64,000 bases of DNA from Chloroflexota bacterium (GCA_016860845.1 BOKF01000007.1:124001-188000); one strand, 5' to 3'; shown: positions 8,593-18,260, numbered from the stretch's first letter. Program-made: numbers and translations. The notes: a model not told the origin generated them from the sequence alone.

Positions 8593-8665
8593 CGTCCCCG
8601 GCAGGATTCGAACCTGCGGCCTTTTGGTCCGCAACCAAATGCTCTATCCACTGAGCTACGGAGAC
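8593..8665 (-). tRNA. tRNA-Arg (GCG)
   Basis: A 73-nt cloverleaf with acceptor GTCTCCG/CGGGGAC (one G-T pair), D-loop with A20, anticodon stem TTTGG/CCAAA and loop TTGCGGA, giving anticodon GCG for CGC/CGU. Most bacteria use an A34 (ACG) tRNA for this box, so G34 is notable. First gene of the stable-RNA operon. Confidence 0.92.
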
Positions 8666-8718
8666 TCAATTTCTGGAGTTTTATATTGTTAACTTGCTGC
8701 CGCTCGACAGCAGGGACG

Positions 8719-8747
8719 ATTATAGCATGATAAAGCTGTTGTGTCAA
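8719..8747 (-). promoter_or_regulatory. Consensus sigma70 promoter of the tRNA/rnpB operon
   Basis: TTGACA (8747-8742), a 17-base spacer ending in TGC, and TATAAT (8724-8719). It matches consensus perfectly. Transcription should start near 8712, about 45 bases before tRNA-Arg, with a small GCTGTC/GGCAGC hairpin in the leader. Confidence 0.9.
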
Positions 8748-8771
8748 CTACCAGTTTAGCCAATTCCACCT

Positions 8772-9773
8772 TTAAAGAGTTCCTTCAAAATAGGCGGCCA
8801 ACTCTTCCAGGGCAAAGCGAACAGAACTCCATTCTTCCTGAAACAGATGTTTTTCAATCATTCTGGCCACACTGCTCCGGCTAACCGAATTAGCGGCCCC
8901 TCCCTCCTGGGAGGTTGCCAGCCCCCCCAGCGCATTCCCCAGCGCCGCCGAGGCTTCCCAACTTAAACCAACCAACCGGCCTAACACAACCCCGGCATTA
9001 AAACTATCACCCGCCCCGGTACTATCTTTGACATTAACATTGAAAGCCGGCAAGCTGACACGTTTGTTACCCACTGCCAGAATACTGCCTTTGCGCCCGC
9101 GCTTGGCCACAACTGCATTCGCTCGACCATCTAATAAATAATCCAGCCCCGCTTCGATAGACCGGCCTTCACTGAGAATAGTTAGCTCTGTCTCATTGGG
9201 AAAGATGACGTCGAATTTGGGTAAAACCTCCATAATTTGATCACGGGCACGCAAGGCCGGTTCGGTGCCGATATCTAAACTTACCCGGGTATAGGGTGAA
9301 TTTTTAGCTAACTCAAGAGCCAGGAGCGTTGTTTCATACTGATGATAGGATAAAAATGAATAACCGGAGAGGTGAATCCAGCGGCAATTCATAAAGTAAG
9401 CCGGGTCAATGGCGGCTGCCTCGGTGAAGGTATTGGCCCCTCTGGCCCCAAACATGGTTCTTTCACCGTCTACAGTGACCGCAATAAAAATTAGGCCAGT
9501 GCTGACCTTAGGATCAGTTTGGACACGCGTGCAGTCTACACCTGCCTCTGTTAAGTCTACTAAAATCTGAGTAGCCAGAGCATCTTTACCAATCCGGCCA
9601 ATGAACCCAACCTCCATATCCATTTTGGCCAGGGCCACCGCCGTGTTGACCGCCGAGCCACCCGTATGTATCTTGACGGTCGCTGCCACAGCCTCACCGC
9701 CTGGCCGGGGATAGGCCGGGATAGTCAGAATTACATCTGCATTAATATCCCCTATTACGATTATATCGGGCAT
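8772..9773 (-). CDS. PfkB-family carbohydrate kinase
   Basis: 333 residues of the ribokinase/PfkB fold. The N-terminal GDINADVIL and GGSAVNTAVALAKM (about 38-51) form the sugar-binding lid, and DSTGAGDSFNAGVV (about 248-261) carries the catalytic Asp and the anion hole. It phosphorylates a sugar or nucleoside with ATP; the exact substrate cannot be read. It lies 82 bases downstream of the sensor kinase in the same direction and may share its transcript. The start has an upstream GGAG. Confidence 0.85.
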   Translation of the reverse strand: MPDIIVIGDINADVILTIPAYPRPGGEAVAATVKIHTGGSAVNTAVALAKMDMEVGFIGRIGKDALATQILVDLTEAGVDCTRVQTDPKVSTGLIFIAVTVDGERTMFGARGANTFTEAAAIDPAYFMNCRWIHLSGYSFLSYHQYETTLLALELAKNSPYTRVSLDIGTEPALRARDQIMEVLPKFDVIFPNETELTILSEGRSIEAGLDYLLDGRANAVVAKRGRKGSILAVGNKRVSLPAFNVNVKDSTGAGDSFNAGVVLGRLVGLSWEASAALGNALGGLATSQEGGAANSVSRSSVARMIEKHLFQEEWSSVRFALEELAAYFEGTL

Positions 9774-9854
9774 TCCGATGTACTCCGGTAAGGTATTGTT
9801 TTAAGTTAAATTAGGGTGCAGAACGATTCTGAGAGCTTTGATTCAAACAACTCG

Positions 9855-11309
9855 TCACAATACTTCAACATCGGGGGCACTGGGTAATACAACCGTAAAA
9901 TTACTACCTTTGCCAACCACGCTGTCCACCCATATACGGCCTTTATGCACCTCAACCATACCTTTGGCAATAGATAACCCCAACCCCATACCCTGATACT
10001 TGCGAGTCAGCGAAGGTTCCACTTGATAAAATTGGTCAAAGATGCGGCCATATTCTGATTTAGGAATGCCGATGCCGGTATCAATGACATTGATCCAATA
10101 TTTGTAACCCTTTAATTCCACATTGAGGTGAATCCGGCCACCTTCTGCGGTAAATTTAATAGAATTGGAAATCAAGTTCGCCAAGATAAGATATATTTTT
10201 TGGCGGTCGGCATCAATATTTAAAGGACTATCATTGGGGTTAAATTTAGTGGTTAAAATCTGCTGTTTTCCCGTGACTAATTGGGAGAATTCCTGGGTTA
10301 CATCCAAGACCAATTGGCGCAAGGAAAACATGCTGCGGTCAAGTTGGACTTCATTGGTTTGAATGTGGCGCAGGTTAACCATATCATCAATTAACGACCG
10401 GAGCCGCATGGCGCTGCTCAAAACAATCTCAAGCTGCTCACTGGCTTGCCCGGTTACGTTATCCCGCAAAAAACTGGCATAACCCAAAATAACGGCCAGA
10501 GGCGTTCTCAGTTCATGAGAGGCAATACTAACAAAATCCCCTTTAATTTGATCCAGTTGTGACAAATCGCGGTAGGCTTGCTGTAATTCATCCAGCAGCC
10601 GAGCATTTTCGATAGCAATAGCGGCTTGGGCGCTCAAAGTAGTGGCAATTTGGATATCATCCTGATTAAAGCCATTTTCCGATTTTTTATTGACGACTTC
10701 CAAAACACCAATCACCTCATCCCGGACCTTCAGAGGCACCCCCAGGATAGAATGTGTTTCAAAATCGGTCGTGTCATCCACGCCGCGATGCCAGCGCGGA
10801 TCATTTCTGGCATCGCGAATTAATAGGGGTCTATCTTTCCGCACCACCCAACCCCCAATGCTGTTATCCAACGGGACCGAAACTTTTTTCAGTGCCTCGC
10901 TCGCGCCACCGGTCGCCTCGGCAAAACGCAATTCACCGGTGCGTTTATCAATCAACATAATCGAACAGGCCTCGGTGTTGGTTAGTTCGGTGGCGGCTTG
11001 AATGATAATCTGCAAAAGAGGCTCAAGGCTCAGGGTAGAGTTTAAGATCTGGCTGACTTTGACGATTCGCTCCAGGTAGCCAATACGCCGTTCTAACCCT
11101 TCAATCTTTTGCCCCAACATAGTCGCCCGGTCGAGTTCATTGTCCGGTTCCATCGCTGGCTCCCAATTTGGCAGCGATTCCTCCGGCTGAGAATGATCGT
11201 CGTTAGGCGTCTCAGCGGCTAAATTACCACTTTCCTCCGACCAAGAATTCGTCTCTGACTGCTGGCTAGAGTTCGACTCTCCTTGCGGATTACCCAGGTA
11301 TTTAAGCAT
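9855..11309 (-). CDS. GAF-domain sensor histidine kinase
   Basis: 484 residues and no transmembrane segment, so a soluble sensor. An acidic low-complexity N-terminus (1-55) and a short coiled coil lead into a GAF domain (about 85-235). A HisKA dimerisation helix with SHELRTPLAVILGY (phospho-acceptor His near 267) follows, then an HATPase_c domain with N-box NLISNSIKF, G1 DTGIGIP and G2 GMGLGLSIAKG. No response regulator is adjacent, so this is an orphan kinase with a separately encoded partner. The ligand sensed by the GAF domain is unknown. Confidence 0.88.
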   Translation of the reverse strand: MLKYLGNPQGESNSSQQSETNSWSEESGNLAAETPNDDHSQPEESLPNWEPAMEPDNELDRATMLGQKIEGLERRIGYLERIVKVSQILNSTLSLEPLLQIIIQAATELTNTEACSIMLIDKRTGELRFAEATGGASEALKKVSVPLDNSIGGWVVRKDRPLLIRDARNDPRWHRGVDDTTDFETHSILGVPLKVRDEVIGVLEVVNKKSENGFNQDDIQIATTLSAQAAIAIENARLLDELQQAYRDLSQLDQIKGDFVSIASHELRTPLAVILGYASFLRDNVTGQASEQLEIVLSSAMRLRSLIDDMVNLRHIQTNEVQLDRSMFSLRQLVLDVTQEFSQLVTGKQQILTTKFNPNDSPLNIDADRQKIYLILANLISNSIKFTAEGGRIHLNVELKGYKYWINVIDTGIGIPKSEYGRIFDQFYQVEPSLTRKYQGMGLGLSIAKGMVEVHKGRIWVDSVVGKGSNFTVVLPSAPDVEVL

Positions 11310-11341
11310 TTTTCACCGGAAATAGGTACAGAAAGTAAAAG

Positions 11342-11384
11342 TTACCTCTGGCACAGAGAGGTAAACTAACCCCATGGCATTATA
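11342..11384 (-). promoter_or_regulatory. Extended -10 promoter and leader hairpin of the sensor kinase
   Basis: TATAAT (11384-11379) preceded by TTGTGC, the same extended -10 word as at 3996-4007. No good -35 is seen. The leader then forms an 8-bp stem TTACCTCT/AGAGGTAA (11364-11342) about 35 bases before the ATG. Confidence 0.5.
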
Positions 11385-11437
11385 GCACAAGTTAAGGGGA
11401 TTTGTCTATGTCTGGAAAATCTGGCTAGAACTGGTGG

Positions 11438-12238
11438 CTATAGAGCTGGCTCCAACTTTGCTAAACAAGCTTCAATCGAGGCCGCAATCTCCACAGATGG
11501 CTGCGCCGTTTGCCAACCTAAACGAAGGAAAAACTCATGGTTGCCCGCCGGCCCGGTAATGGGGGAGAGGGCAAGGCCCAATACCTTAAAGCCAGTGTTG
11601 ACAGCAAATTCGGCCATATTTGCCAAAACCTGTCTATGGATCATCCGATCACGGACTACCCCACCCTTGCCCACCTGGCTCTGGCCTGCCTCAAACTGGG
11701 GTTTAATTAAAGCAACCACCAGGCCGGGAGTCGTCAACCATTTTTTTACAACCGGCAAAATTAGCTTCAAAGAGATAAAAGAAGCATCAATAGTTACCAG
11801 GTTGACCGGCTCTGGTAGCGCCTCAAGATAGCGGGCGTTTGTCCGCTCCATGACCACAACGCGCTCATCCTGGCGCAATTTCCAATCGAGTTGGCCATAG
11901 CCGACATCAATCGCATAAATCCGAGCTGCTCCCCGTTGCAGCAAAACATCGGTAAAGCCGCCCGTAGAAGCGCCAACGTCGGCACAGATAGCGTGAATTG
12001 GATCAACTGTGAATTCGTCTAGGGCTGCTGCTAATTTTAACCCACCCCGGCTTACATAAGGCAGGTCTTGTTCAATGATGATGGCAGCCTCACCCGGTAC
12101 CTGAACGCCCGGTTTAGTCATTACCTGACCATCAACTCGAACCTTGCCGGCCATAATCAGCGCCTGGGCTCGATTTCGGCTCTCGACCACCCCTTTCTCA
12201 GCCAACAAAACATCCAGCCGAATTCTTGACCTTCCCAT
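11438..12238 (-). CDS. tlyA: TlyA-family rRNA 2'-O-methyltransferase
   Basis: About 266 residues. An N-terminal S4 RNA-binding domain (RLDVLLAEKGVVESRNRAQ... about 1-60) is followed by a FtsJ/RrmJ-like SAM-binding domain with ADVGASTGGFTDVLLQRGA (about 85-103). TlyA proteins methylate 16S and/or 23S rRNA cytidines at 2'-O and are often misnamed hemolysin A. The start is placed at ATG 12238 (MGRSRIRLD); seven extra in-frame residues are possible up to 12259 but add only a non-conserved stretch. Same direction as the sensor kinase, 128 bases upstream. Confidence 0.87.
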   Translation of the reverse strand: MGRSRIRLDVLLAEKGVVESRNRAQALIMAGKVRVDGQVMTKPGVQVPGEAAIIIEQDLPYVSRGGLKLAAALDEFTVDPIHAICADVGASTGGFTDVLLQRGAARIYAIDVGYGQLDWKLRQDERVVVMERTNARYLEALPEPVNLVTIDASFISLKLILPVVKKWLTTPGLVVALIKPQFEAGQSQVGKGGVVRDRMIHRQVLANMAEFAVNTGFKVLGLALSPITGPAGNHEFFLRLGWQTAQPSVEIAASIEACLAKLEPAL

Positions 12239-12380
12239 ACCCCCGTAAGCGTAGCACATTTATCAGCAAACTGCAACCCGCAAGGCTCCTCGAAGGGAGA
12301 TATTATTTTTATTCAACTTTTGCCAAAGCTCCTCTCCTCAAATATCATGTCCGTTGATTTATTTCTTCTGGAGAAACAAG

Positions 12381-13250
12381 TTGATTACGGGTATCCTCAA
12401 ATCATTGCGTCCCAAACAGTGGACTAAAAACGGTGTTATCTTTGCTGCTCTGATTTTTGATATTAAATTATTTCAACCCGAACCCTTGCTCAAAACCTTG
12501 TATGGGTTTATCCTGCTCTGTTTACTCTCGGGCACGGTCTATATCATCAACGATCTGGTTGATATTGAAAAGGACCGGCAACACCCGACTAAAAAAAATC
12601 GGCCCATTGCCTCGGGGCGGGTACCCTATCGGATCGCCCTGATCTCGGCTGTCGTATTATCCATTGTGTGTCTATCCTTAAGCTTTTGGCTCGATGTCAT
12701 GTTTGGGGTTATTGTCATCGGCTATTGGCTGTTACAAATTGCCTACTCTCTCATGTTGAAGAATATCGTCATTGTGGATGTCTTGACCGTAGCCGGTGGG
12801 TTTGTTTTGCGGGTAGCTGCCGGGGTCGTTTTGGTACAGGCTGAACGATTTTCACCCTGGTTGTACGTCTTCACTGTCCTGCTGGCTCTTTTTTTGGTCT
12901 TGGGCAAACGGCGTCAAGAGTTGGCCATCCTCAAAGATCACGCAGTGAACACCCGGGCTATTCTCGATGAGTACAACTTGGCTTTTCTGGATGAAATGAT
13001 GGCTATTGTCACCGCCGGCACGGTGATGACTTACGCGTTTTACACCTTTTCAGCGCCCAACCTGCCGGATAATCACCTCATGATGCTGACCATCCCGTTT
13101 GTACTCTTCGGCATTTTCCGCTACTTGTACGTTATCCATGTGCAGGGCAACGGCGGCGCTCCTGATGAGGTTTTATTATTTGACCGGCCTCTGCAAATCA
13201 GTATTGCCTTATTTACGCTCGTGGTCATAGCGATTCTCTACTGGCGCTAG
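12381..13250 (+). CDS. UbiA-family decaprenyl-phosphate phosphoribosyltransferase-like protein
   Basis: About 289 residues with seven to nine transmembrane helices. The first Asp motif is NDLVDIEKDRQHPTKKNRPIASG (about 57-79), and the N-terminal SLRPKQWTKN is characteristic of the decaprenyl-phosphate phosphoribosyltransferase (DPPR synthase) branch of UbiA. That branch transfers phosphoribose to polyprenyl phosphate, the first step to decaprenyl-phosphoarabinose. The start is taken as TTG 12381 because GGAGA lies six bases upstream; a frame-opening TTG at 12354 lacks a ribosome-binding site. It is divergent from tlyA and stands alone. In organisms without arabinan its product may feed another polyprenyl-sugar pathway. 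Confidence 0.75.
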   Translation: MITGILKSLRPKQWTKNGVIFAALIFDIKLFQPEPLLKTLYGFILLCLLSGTVYIINDLVDIEKDRQHPTKKNRPIASGRVPYRIALISAVVLSIVCLSLSFWLDVMFGVIVIGYWLLQIAYSLMLKNIVIVDVLTVAGGFVLRVAAGVVLVQAERFSPWLYVFTVLLALFLVLGKRRQELAILKDHAVNTRAILDEYNLAFLDEMMAIVTAGTVMTYAFYTFSAPNLPDNHLMMLTIPFVLFGIFRYLYVIHVQGNGGAPDEVLLFDRPLQISIALFTLVVIAILYWR

Positions 13251-13291
13251 ACCCGCTTTCTCGTGCCATAAATAATCTGGCCCAAATGCTA

Positions 13292-13331
13292 AATAAAAAG
13301 AGATACCCCCTCATTCAAAGAGGGTATCTCT
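13292..13331 (-). terminator. Terminator of the ribosomal protein operon
   Basis: A long stem (AGAGATACCCTCT against AGAGGGGGTATCTCT, loop about 6) followed on the minus strand by TTTTTATTT. It lies 30 bases after the rpsI stop and also faces the end of the UbiA-family gene. Confidence 0.85.
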
Positions 13332-13361
13332 ACGTCTAACTTCCAATTCAAACGCAACAGT

Positions 13362-13760
13362 TTAGCGCTTGGTGTACTGCGGCGCTTTTCTGGCCCGTTT
13401 GAGGCCGGGTTTCTTGCGCTCTTTGGCCCGCGGATCGCGGGTCAACATACCGTGCTCCCGTAAAACTTTGCGATAATCCGGATCAGCTTTGAGCAGGGCG
13501 CGGGCAATACCCAATCTCACCGCACCAGCCTGTCCGGTCACCCCGCCGCCAACAACCTTTACCGTCACATTAAAGCGTCCATCGGTACCCGTCACCTTAA
13601 GCGCTTCATTGATATGAAATTGATCCGTATCACGGGTAAAATAATCCTGAATAGGTTTGTCGTTAACGGTAAAACTACCACTGCCGCCGGTATGCAAGCG
13701 AACGCGGGCGGTCGCTGTTTTTCGCCGGCCAAGACCTTCGTAATATTGGGTATCTGCCAT
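13362..13760 (-). CDS. rpsI: 30S ribosomal protein S9
   Basis: 132 residues, the normal length. [17 protein letters not shown] at the N-terminus, [19 protein letters not shown] in the middle, and the basic tail [11 protein letters not shown] that reaches into the P site. Last gene of the long operon, 34 bases after rplM, preceded by an AGGAAGAG ribosome-binding site. Confidence 0.97.
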   Translation of the reverse strand: MADTQYYEGLGRRKTATARVRLHTGGSGSFTVNDKPIQDYFTRDTDQFHINEALKVTGTDGRFNVTVKVVGGGVTGQAGAVRLGIARALLKADPDYRKVLREHGMLTRDPRAKERKKPGLKRARKAPQYTKR

Positions 13761-13794
13761 AGTTATTTCTCTTCCTCTAATGACAACTTAACGA

Positions 13795-14223
13795 TTAAAA
13801 TTCCATCGGCTTGGGCTGCTGTGCTTGATGGGGATGATCGGGGCCTGGATAAACTTTTAGTTTTTTGAACATGCGCCGTCCCAACCGGTTTTTGGGCAGC
13901 ATGCCCCGCACCGCACTCTCCAACACCCGCTCTGGGAACTTCTGCAACTGGTCGCGCAAGCTAACTTCCTTGAGACCGCCAGGATAGCCAGAATGGCGAT
14001 AATATTTCTTTTGACTCAGCTTTTGCCCCGTCACATGCACTTTCTCCGCATTAACAATGATGACATAATCACCACAATCCACATGCGGCGTGTAGAGAGG
14101 CTTGTGCTTGCCCCGCAAGACGGCTGCGGTACGGGTTGCCAAACGGCCCAGAGTTTGCCCCTGGGCATCAATAACATACCAATCTCGCTGAACCTCTGTT
14201 TCTTTGGCGCTTATCGTTTTCAC
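13795..14223 (-). CDS. rplM: 50S ribosomal protein L13
   Basis: 142 residues, full length. [28 protein letters not shown] and [22 protein letters not shown] are family signatures. Usual rplM-rpsI pair, here fused to the end of the alpha operon. Confidence 0.97.
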   Translation of the reverse strand: MKTISAKETEVQRDWYVIDAQGQTLGRLATRTAAVLRGKHKPLYTPHVDCGDYVIIVNAEKVHVTGQKLSQKKYYRHSGYPGGLKEVSLRDQLQKFPERVLESAVRGMLPKNRLGRRMFKKLKVYPGPDHPHQAQQPKPMEF

Positions 14224-14252
14224 CGTTGTATAACTCCTCTAAAATTGACCCC

Positions 14253-15005
14253 TTAGACTTCAGCCGGGTAAGTTACCCGCACCAGGCATAAGCCATGAGG
14301 CGGCGCCGGCGGGGCCGAGCGCATTAAGTCCCGCGCTTCCAGGATAGATTTAATCTCGTTGACGGCCAATTGCCCTAAACCCACCTGCACCAGCGTTCCG
14401 ACAATGGTTCTGACCATACGATACAGAAAAGCATTGGCCGTTATTTCAAAAGTTAGCAGACTACCGCTTGCAGACCATTCCGCCCGGCTAACCTCCCGAA
14501 CCGTATTGTCACCATAGGGGGGTTTACCAAATGAGGCAAAGTCGTGAGAACCGATCAAGTACTGGCTGGCCTCATTCATTGCCCCCACGTCCAGGGACTT
14601 CCTGACATGGTAAGCATACCGCCGCCACAGCACACTCACCCATGGTTGGCTCACAATAGTGTAACTGTAAGACCGGCTCAAGGCGCTAAACCGGGGGTGA
14701 AAGGTTAAGTCTGCAATTTTTAAGTCACTGACGACGATGTCGTCAGGCAAGGTTGCGTTGAGCGCCCGGTGCAGTTCTGCCAGCGGATGCTGCCAGGCAG
14801 CGTTAAAAGCAATGACTTGCCCTATCGCGTGAACTCCCGTATCGGTCCGGCCTGCTCCGTCTATCCGAATAGCCGCCTGGGTGACTCGTTGGAGCGACTT
14901 TTCGATTTCCCCCTGTACGGTTCGCCCCCGGGCCTGGATTTGAAACCCCAGAAAGTCAGTGCCATCATACTCGACGATAGCCCGATAGCGGTGCTCACCG
15001 GTCAC
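14253..15005 (-). CDS. truA: tRNA pseudouridine(38-40) synthase
   Basis: 250 residues. Catalytic Asp in GAGRTDTGVHAIGQV (about 50-64); the second half carries the usual ANAFLYRMVRTIVGTLVQVG. It isomerises U38-40 in the anticodon arm of tRNAs. Its place between rplQ and rplM is the common bacterial arrangement. Fourteen bases separate it from the rplQ stop, so it is co-transcribed. Confidence 0.95.
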   Translation of the reverse strand: MTGEHRYRAIVEYDGTDFLGFQIQARGRTVQGEIEKSLQRVTQAAIRIDGAGRTDTGVHAIGQVIAFNAAWQHPLAELHRALNATLPDDIVVSDLKIADLTFHPRFSALSRSYSYTIVSQPWVSVLWRRYAYHVRKSLDVGAMNEASQYLIGSHDFASFGKPPYGDNTVREVSRAEWSASGSLLTFEITANAFLYRMVRTIVGTLVQVGLGQLAVNEIKSILEARDLMRSAPPAPPHGLCLVRVTYPAEV

Positions 15006-15019
15006 AGGCGGCTCAAAAG

Positions 15020-15379
15020 TTAGGCCTTATCCACCAATTCAATCATGGCCATCGGCGCAGCATCGCCGTGGCGCGGTCCCAGTTTATAAATCCGCACATA
15101 ACCGCCCGCGCGATTTTGCACCCGCGGCCCGATTTCACCAAAAAGCCGTTGCAGCACCGCCGGGTCAGTCACCTCACGGGCAGCCAGACGGCGCGCGTGT
15201 AAATCACCGCGCTTGGCCAGGGTAATCAACTTTTCAGCAATGGGTTGAATACTTTTAGCCTTGGCTTCGGTAGTGGTGATCCGATCGTGTCTAAACAACT
15301 CTGTGGCCAGGTTACGGAAGAGCGCCTTACGATGATTCGTCGAGCGGCTCAGCTTTCGCCCCATCACATTGTGTCGCAT
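15020..15379 (-). CDS. rplQ: 50S ribosomal protein L17
   Basis: 119 residues. [22 protein letters not shown] at the N-terminus (from Met6; Met1 or Met6 may initiate) and [24 protein letters not shown] at the C-terminus. Downstream of rpoA as in most bacteria. Confidence 0.97.
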   Translation of the reverse strand: MRHNVMGRKLSRSTNHRKALFRNLATELFRHDRITTTEAKAKSIQPIAEKLITLAKRGDLHARRLAAREVTDPAVLQRLFGEIGPRVQNRAGGYVRIYKLGPRHGDAAPMAMIELVDKA

Positions 15380-15422
15380 AATTATTTCTCCTCAAGCACC
15401 AGCCGCAAAAGCGAGCCTGCAA

Positions 15423-16406
15423 TTAAAAATCTTTGACAGGAACCTGGGAGGAATCCCCCCCATCATCGGCCAGGACGCTCAAAAAACCTTTTTCTTCCAG
15501 GCGTTCCATCAACTCGTCTAGCGACTTTTGCCCAAAGTTGCGGATTGCCAGGATTTCGTCCTGACCCTTCTTCAGTTTTTCCAGAATTTCACCCACCTGC
15601 GTGATCCCGGCCCGTTTGAGACAGTTATAAGCGCGCACCGTCAATTCTAACTCTTCGATGGGCGTCTCATAAATCTTGCTGGGAATCCCGCCTGAGATTT
15701 CCACCTCAGCCGGCGCTTCTACCTCAGTGACTCCGGCCACAAGCGAGAAGTGCTGCACCAAAATCTTGGCGGCCGAACTGAGCGCATCATGTGGCGTGAT
15801 CGTGCCGTCGGTGGTGATTTCCAAGAGCAGTTTGTCATAATCGGTGGCCTGACCAATCCGCGCCCGTTCGACCACGAAATTAGCCTTACGAATAGGGCTA
15901 AAAATAGCATCAACGGGAATCTCGCCGATCGGCAGTTTGCCCCGCTCCTCAGCCGGAGAATAGCCCCGACCCATTTGCACGACCAACTCCATATCCAGCT
16001 CTGCCTCTGAAGAGTCAGCCGTCAGCAGATGCAGGTCAGGGTTGATGATATCCACGTGGGGAGGAGACTCGATATCCCCGGCGGTAATCACCCCTTCGCC
16101 CTTGACCTCGACCCGCAGTCGCGCCGACTCGTTCTGATGCAGCTTGAGCCGGAGTTGTTTGACATTCAAAATCAGGGCGGTCATATCCTCACGCACGTGG
16201 GGAATATCAGAAAACTCATGATGCACCCCGCTTACGCGGATGGAAGTTACCGCTGCCCCAGTTAAAGATGAAAGCAATACACGCCGTAGGGCATTGCCCA
16301 AAGTAATACCGTATCCACTTTCCAGCGGACCGATACTAAAACGACCATAACTTCGAGTACTAGCCTCGGTTTCTATTTTGGGTAAGACCAAATTCATATC
16401 AGCCAA
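15423..16406 (-). CDS. rpoA: RNA polymerase subunit alpha
   Basis: About 327 residues. The alpha-NTD begins LVLPKIETEASTRSYGRF and contains GYGITLGNALRRVLLSS, the dimerisation region. A short linker leads to the alpha-CTD with RAYNCLKRAGITQVGEIL and NFGQKSLDELMERLEEKGF. The frame is open to 16502, but that upstream part is unlike the family and has no ribosome-binding site. A GGAGGG lies seven bases before the TTG at 16406 and sixteen before the ATG at 16397, so the TTG (MADMNLVLPK) is the best start. Normal position between rpsD and rplQ. Confidence 0.93.
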   Translation of the reverse strand: MADMNLVLPKIETEASTRSYGRFSIGPLESGYGITLGNALRRVLLSSLTGAAVTSIRVSGVHHEFSDIPHVREDMTALILNVKQLRLKLHQNESARLRVEVKGEGVITAGDIESPPHVDIINPDLHLLTADSSEAELDMELVVQMGRGYSPAEERGKLPIGEIPVDAIFSPIRKANFVVERARIGQATDYDKLLLEITTDGTITPHDALSSAAKILVQHFSLVAGVTEVEAPAEVEISGGIPSKIYETPIEELELTVRAYNCLKRAGITQVGEILEKLKKGQDEILAIRNFGQKSLDELMERLEEKGFLSVLADDGGDSSQVPVKDF

Positions 16407-16513
16407 TGGAACACCCTCCAAACTACGTCTGTCCAATAAATCTCTCATCTCATCACGAACCGCTAATCGTTGACCGCTGCCAACGCTACCAAACCGAACC
16501 AAACTGGCCTGGC

Positions 16514-17149
16514 TTACCGGCTGTAATATTCGACGATCAGTTGTTCGTTGAGGGTGACGTCAATGTGTTCGCGTGAAGGTTTGCTGACAACCCGCCCGGA
16601 AAGCTCACTTGGATTGAGACTCAACCAACCTGGCACGCGTCCCTCATCTACACTTTTTGCTATATCCTTGAAATAAGTCGTCTTCCGGCTGCTCTCTCGG
16701 ACGGTAATCACATCCCCTTCAGACACAATGAACGAAGAAATATTGGTTTTGCGCCCATTTACTTCAAAATGGCCGTGAGATACAAGCTGCCGCGCTTGAG
16801 GCCGAGAAGCAGCTAAGCCTAGCCGATAAATCACATTGTCCAGCCGGCTTTCCAAAATAGTCAACAAGTTAACACCAGTCAAACCTTTTTGGCGTTGTGC
16901 TTCCTGGAAGTAGCGGCGGAATTGCCGTTCAAAAACGCCGTAAAGCCGGCGTACTTTCTGCTTTTCGCGCAATTGGTTGCCGTAGTCTGACTCCTTGCGG
17001 CGAAACTGGCCTTGCCGCCCATGCACGCCAGGGGGGTAAGTACGTTTCTCAACTGAACACTTGGGCGTAAAACACCGGTCACCTTTGAGGAATAGTTTTT
17101 CCCCTTCGGCCCGGCATAATCTACAAACTGAATCTATATAACGTGCCAA
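16514..17149 (-). CDS. rpsD: 30S ribosomal protein S4 (zinc-binding form)
   Basis: 211 residues. The N-terminus keeps four cysteines (CRLCRAEG...CFTPKC), the zinc-binding C+ form. The S4 RNA-binding domain covers about 100-165 ([22 protein letters not shown]). S4 is a primary 16S rRNA assembly protein and in many bacteria a translational repressor of this operon. Confidence 0.97.
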   Translation of the reverse strand: MARYIDSVCRLCRAEGEKLFLKGDRCFTPKCSVEKRTYPPGVHGRQGQFRRKESDYGNQLREKQKVRRLYGVFERQFRRYFQEAQRQKGLTGVNLLTILESRLDNVIYRLGLAASRPQARQLVSHGHFEVNGRKTNISSFIVSEGDVITVRESSRKTTYFKDIAKSVDEGRVPGWLSLNPSELSGRVVSKPSREHIDVTLNEQLIVEYYSR

Positions 17150-17242
17150 TTTATCCTCCTAAAGATAAACTCAAAATAAATCAAAGAGGTTTACAGGCTT
17201 GGCTGACCCTTCGTCCCTCTTATAAATCTTTGTCACCTCGTA

Positions 17243-17644
17243 TTAGACGCGGCGCTTCTTGGGCGGACGGCAGCCGTTATGAGGAATGGGCGTTTTGTCG
17301 GTGATGGAGCGTAGCTTCATATCCGACGCCTGCAGCGAACGAATCGCCGCCTCACGGCCTGGGCCTGGGCCTTTAATAAACACATCCAGTTCACGCATCC
17401 CATGTTCTTGGGCTGCTTTGGCCGCATTCTTGGCCGCCAATTGCGCAGCATAAGGCGTGCTCTTGCGCGACCCTTTGAACCCACTCGTTCCGCCACTCGA
17501 CCAGGAGATGACATTGCCCTGCTGATCGGTAATGCTCACGATGGTATTGTTGAAGGTTGCGTAAATATAGGCCCGGCCATAACTCACATTTTTCTTTTCT
17601 TTTTTGGTAGTTGCCCGCACCGTTCGAGCTTTTTGTTTTGCCAT
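17243..17644 (-). CDS. rpsK: 30S ribosomal protein S11
   Basis: 133 residues. [38 protein letters not shown] and the C-terminal [18 protein letters not shown] are diagnostic. Alpha-operon position between rpsM and rpsD. Confidence 0.97.
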   Translation of the reverse strand: MAKQKARTVRATTKKEKKNVSYGRAYIYATFNNTIVSITDQQGNVISWSSGGTSGFKGSRKSTPYAAQLAAKNAAKAAQEHGMRELDVFIKGPGPGREAAIRSLQASDMKLRSITDKTPIPHNGCRPPKKRRV

Positions 17645-17717
17645 AAAATCTCCACTTCCCGATTTCTAAATCTACTCCACTTATCCTTTTAACCAGAACA
17701 AGCGAAGCAGAATATTA

Positions 17718-18098
17718 TTACTTCCGTGCGGCGCGCTTCTTACCGGCCACCGTCCGTCGAGCGCCTCGCTTGGTCCGCGCATTGGTCCGAGTCCGCTGAC
17801 CTCGCACCGGCAGGTTCCGGCGATGGCGCATGCCGCGATAGCAGCCAATTTCCTGCAAACGCTTAATATTTAAGCCAATTTCACGCCGCAAATCACCTTC
17901 CACTACGTAGTCGCGGTCAATAATCTCGCGCAGGCGTGTTACTTCCTCTTCGGCCAAGTCCTTAACCCGTGTATCCGGGTTAATGCCCGTGCTTCTGAGG
18001 ATCTCCTGGCTGGTCGCTAAACCAACCCCATAGATGTAAGTCAGGCCAACCTCAACTCTTTTCTCGCGAGGCAGGTCAACACCGGCAATACGAGCCAT
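17718..18098 (-). CDS. rpsM: 30S ribosomal protein S13
   Basis: 126 residues from ATG 18098 ([15 protein letters not shown]), preceded by GGAGAGG. The frame extends 16 codons further upstream, but that stretch is the end of rpmJ read in another frame. Contains [36 protein letters not shown] and a basic tail. Confidence 0.96.
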   Translation of the reverse strand: MARIAGVDLPREKRVEVGLTYIYGVGLATSQEILRSTGINPDTRVKDLAEEEVTRLREIIDRDYVVEGDLRREIGLNIKRLQEIGCYRGMRHRRNLPVRGQRTRTNARTKRGARRTVAGKKRAARK

Positions 18099-18109
18099 AC
18101 TTCCTCTCC

Positions 18110-18223
18110 TTACCCTTGGCGCTGCTTGTGGCGAGGATTCGTGCAAATAATCCGCACGACGCCCCGGCGTTTAATAATTTTACAATTGTCACATCTGCGT
18201 TTAATTGAAGGTCTTACTTTCAT
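18110..18223 (-). CDS. rpmJ: 50S ribosomal protein L36
   Basis: A 37-residue protein starting [15 protein letters not shown], with the C-x2-C-x(n)-C-x4-H zinc set (CDNC...CTNPRH) of the C+ form. It ends 12 bases before the rpsM start, and its tail holds the GGTAAGGAG that serves rpsM. Confidence 0.95.
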   Translation of the reverse strand: MKVRPSIKRRCDNCKIIKRRGVVRIICTNPRHKQRQG

Positions 18224-18260
18224 GATAACCATCCTTAACGGGTCTGTGCAAACCCCCGCT

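Noticed and set aside
8126..8692. Open reading frames of 61-76 codons on both strands between the tRNAs
   Set aside because: They lie inside the RNase P RNA and tRNA-Arg, which have conserved primary and secondary structure; no ribosome-binding sites.
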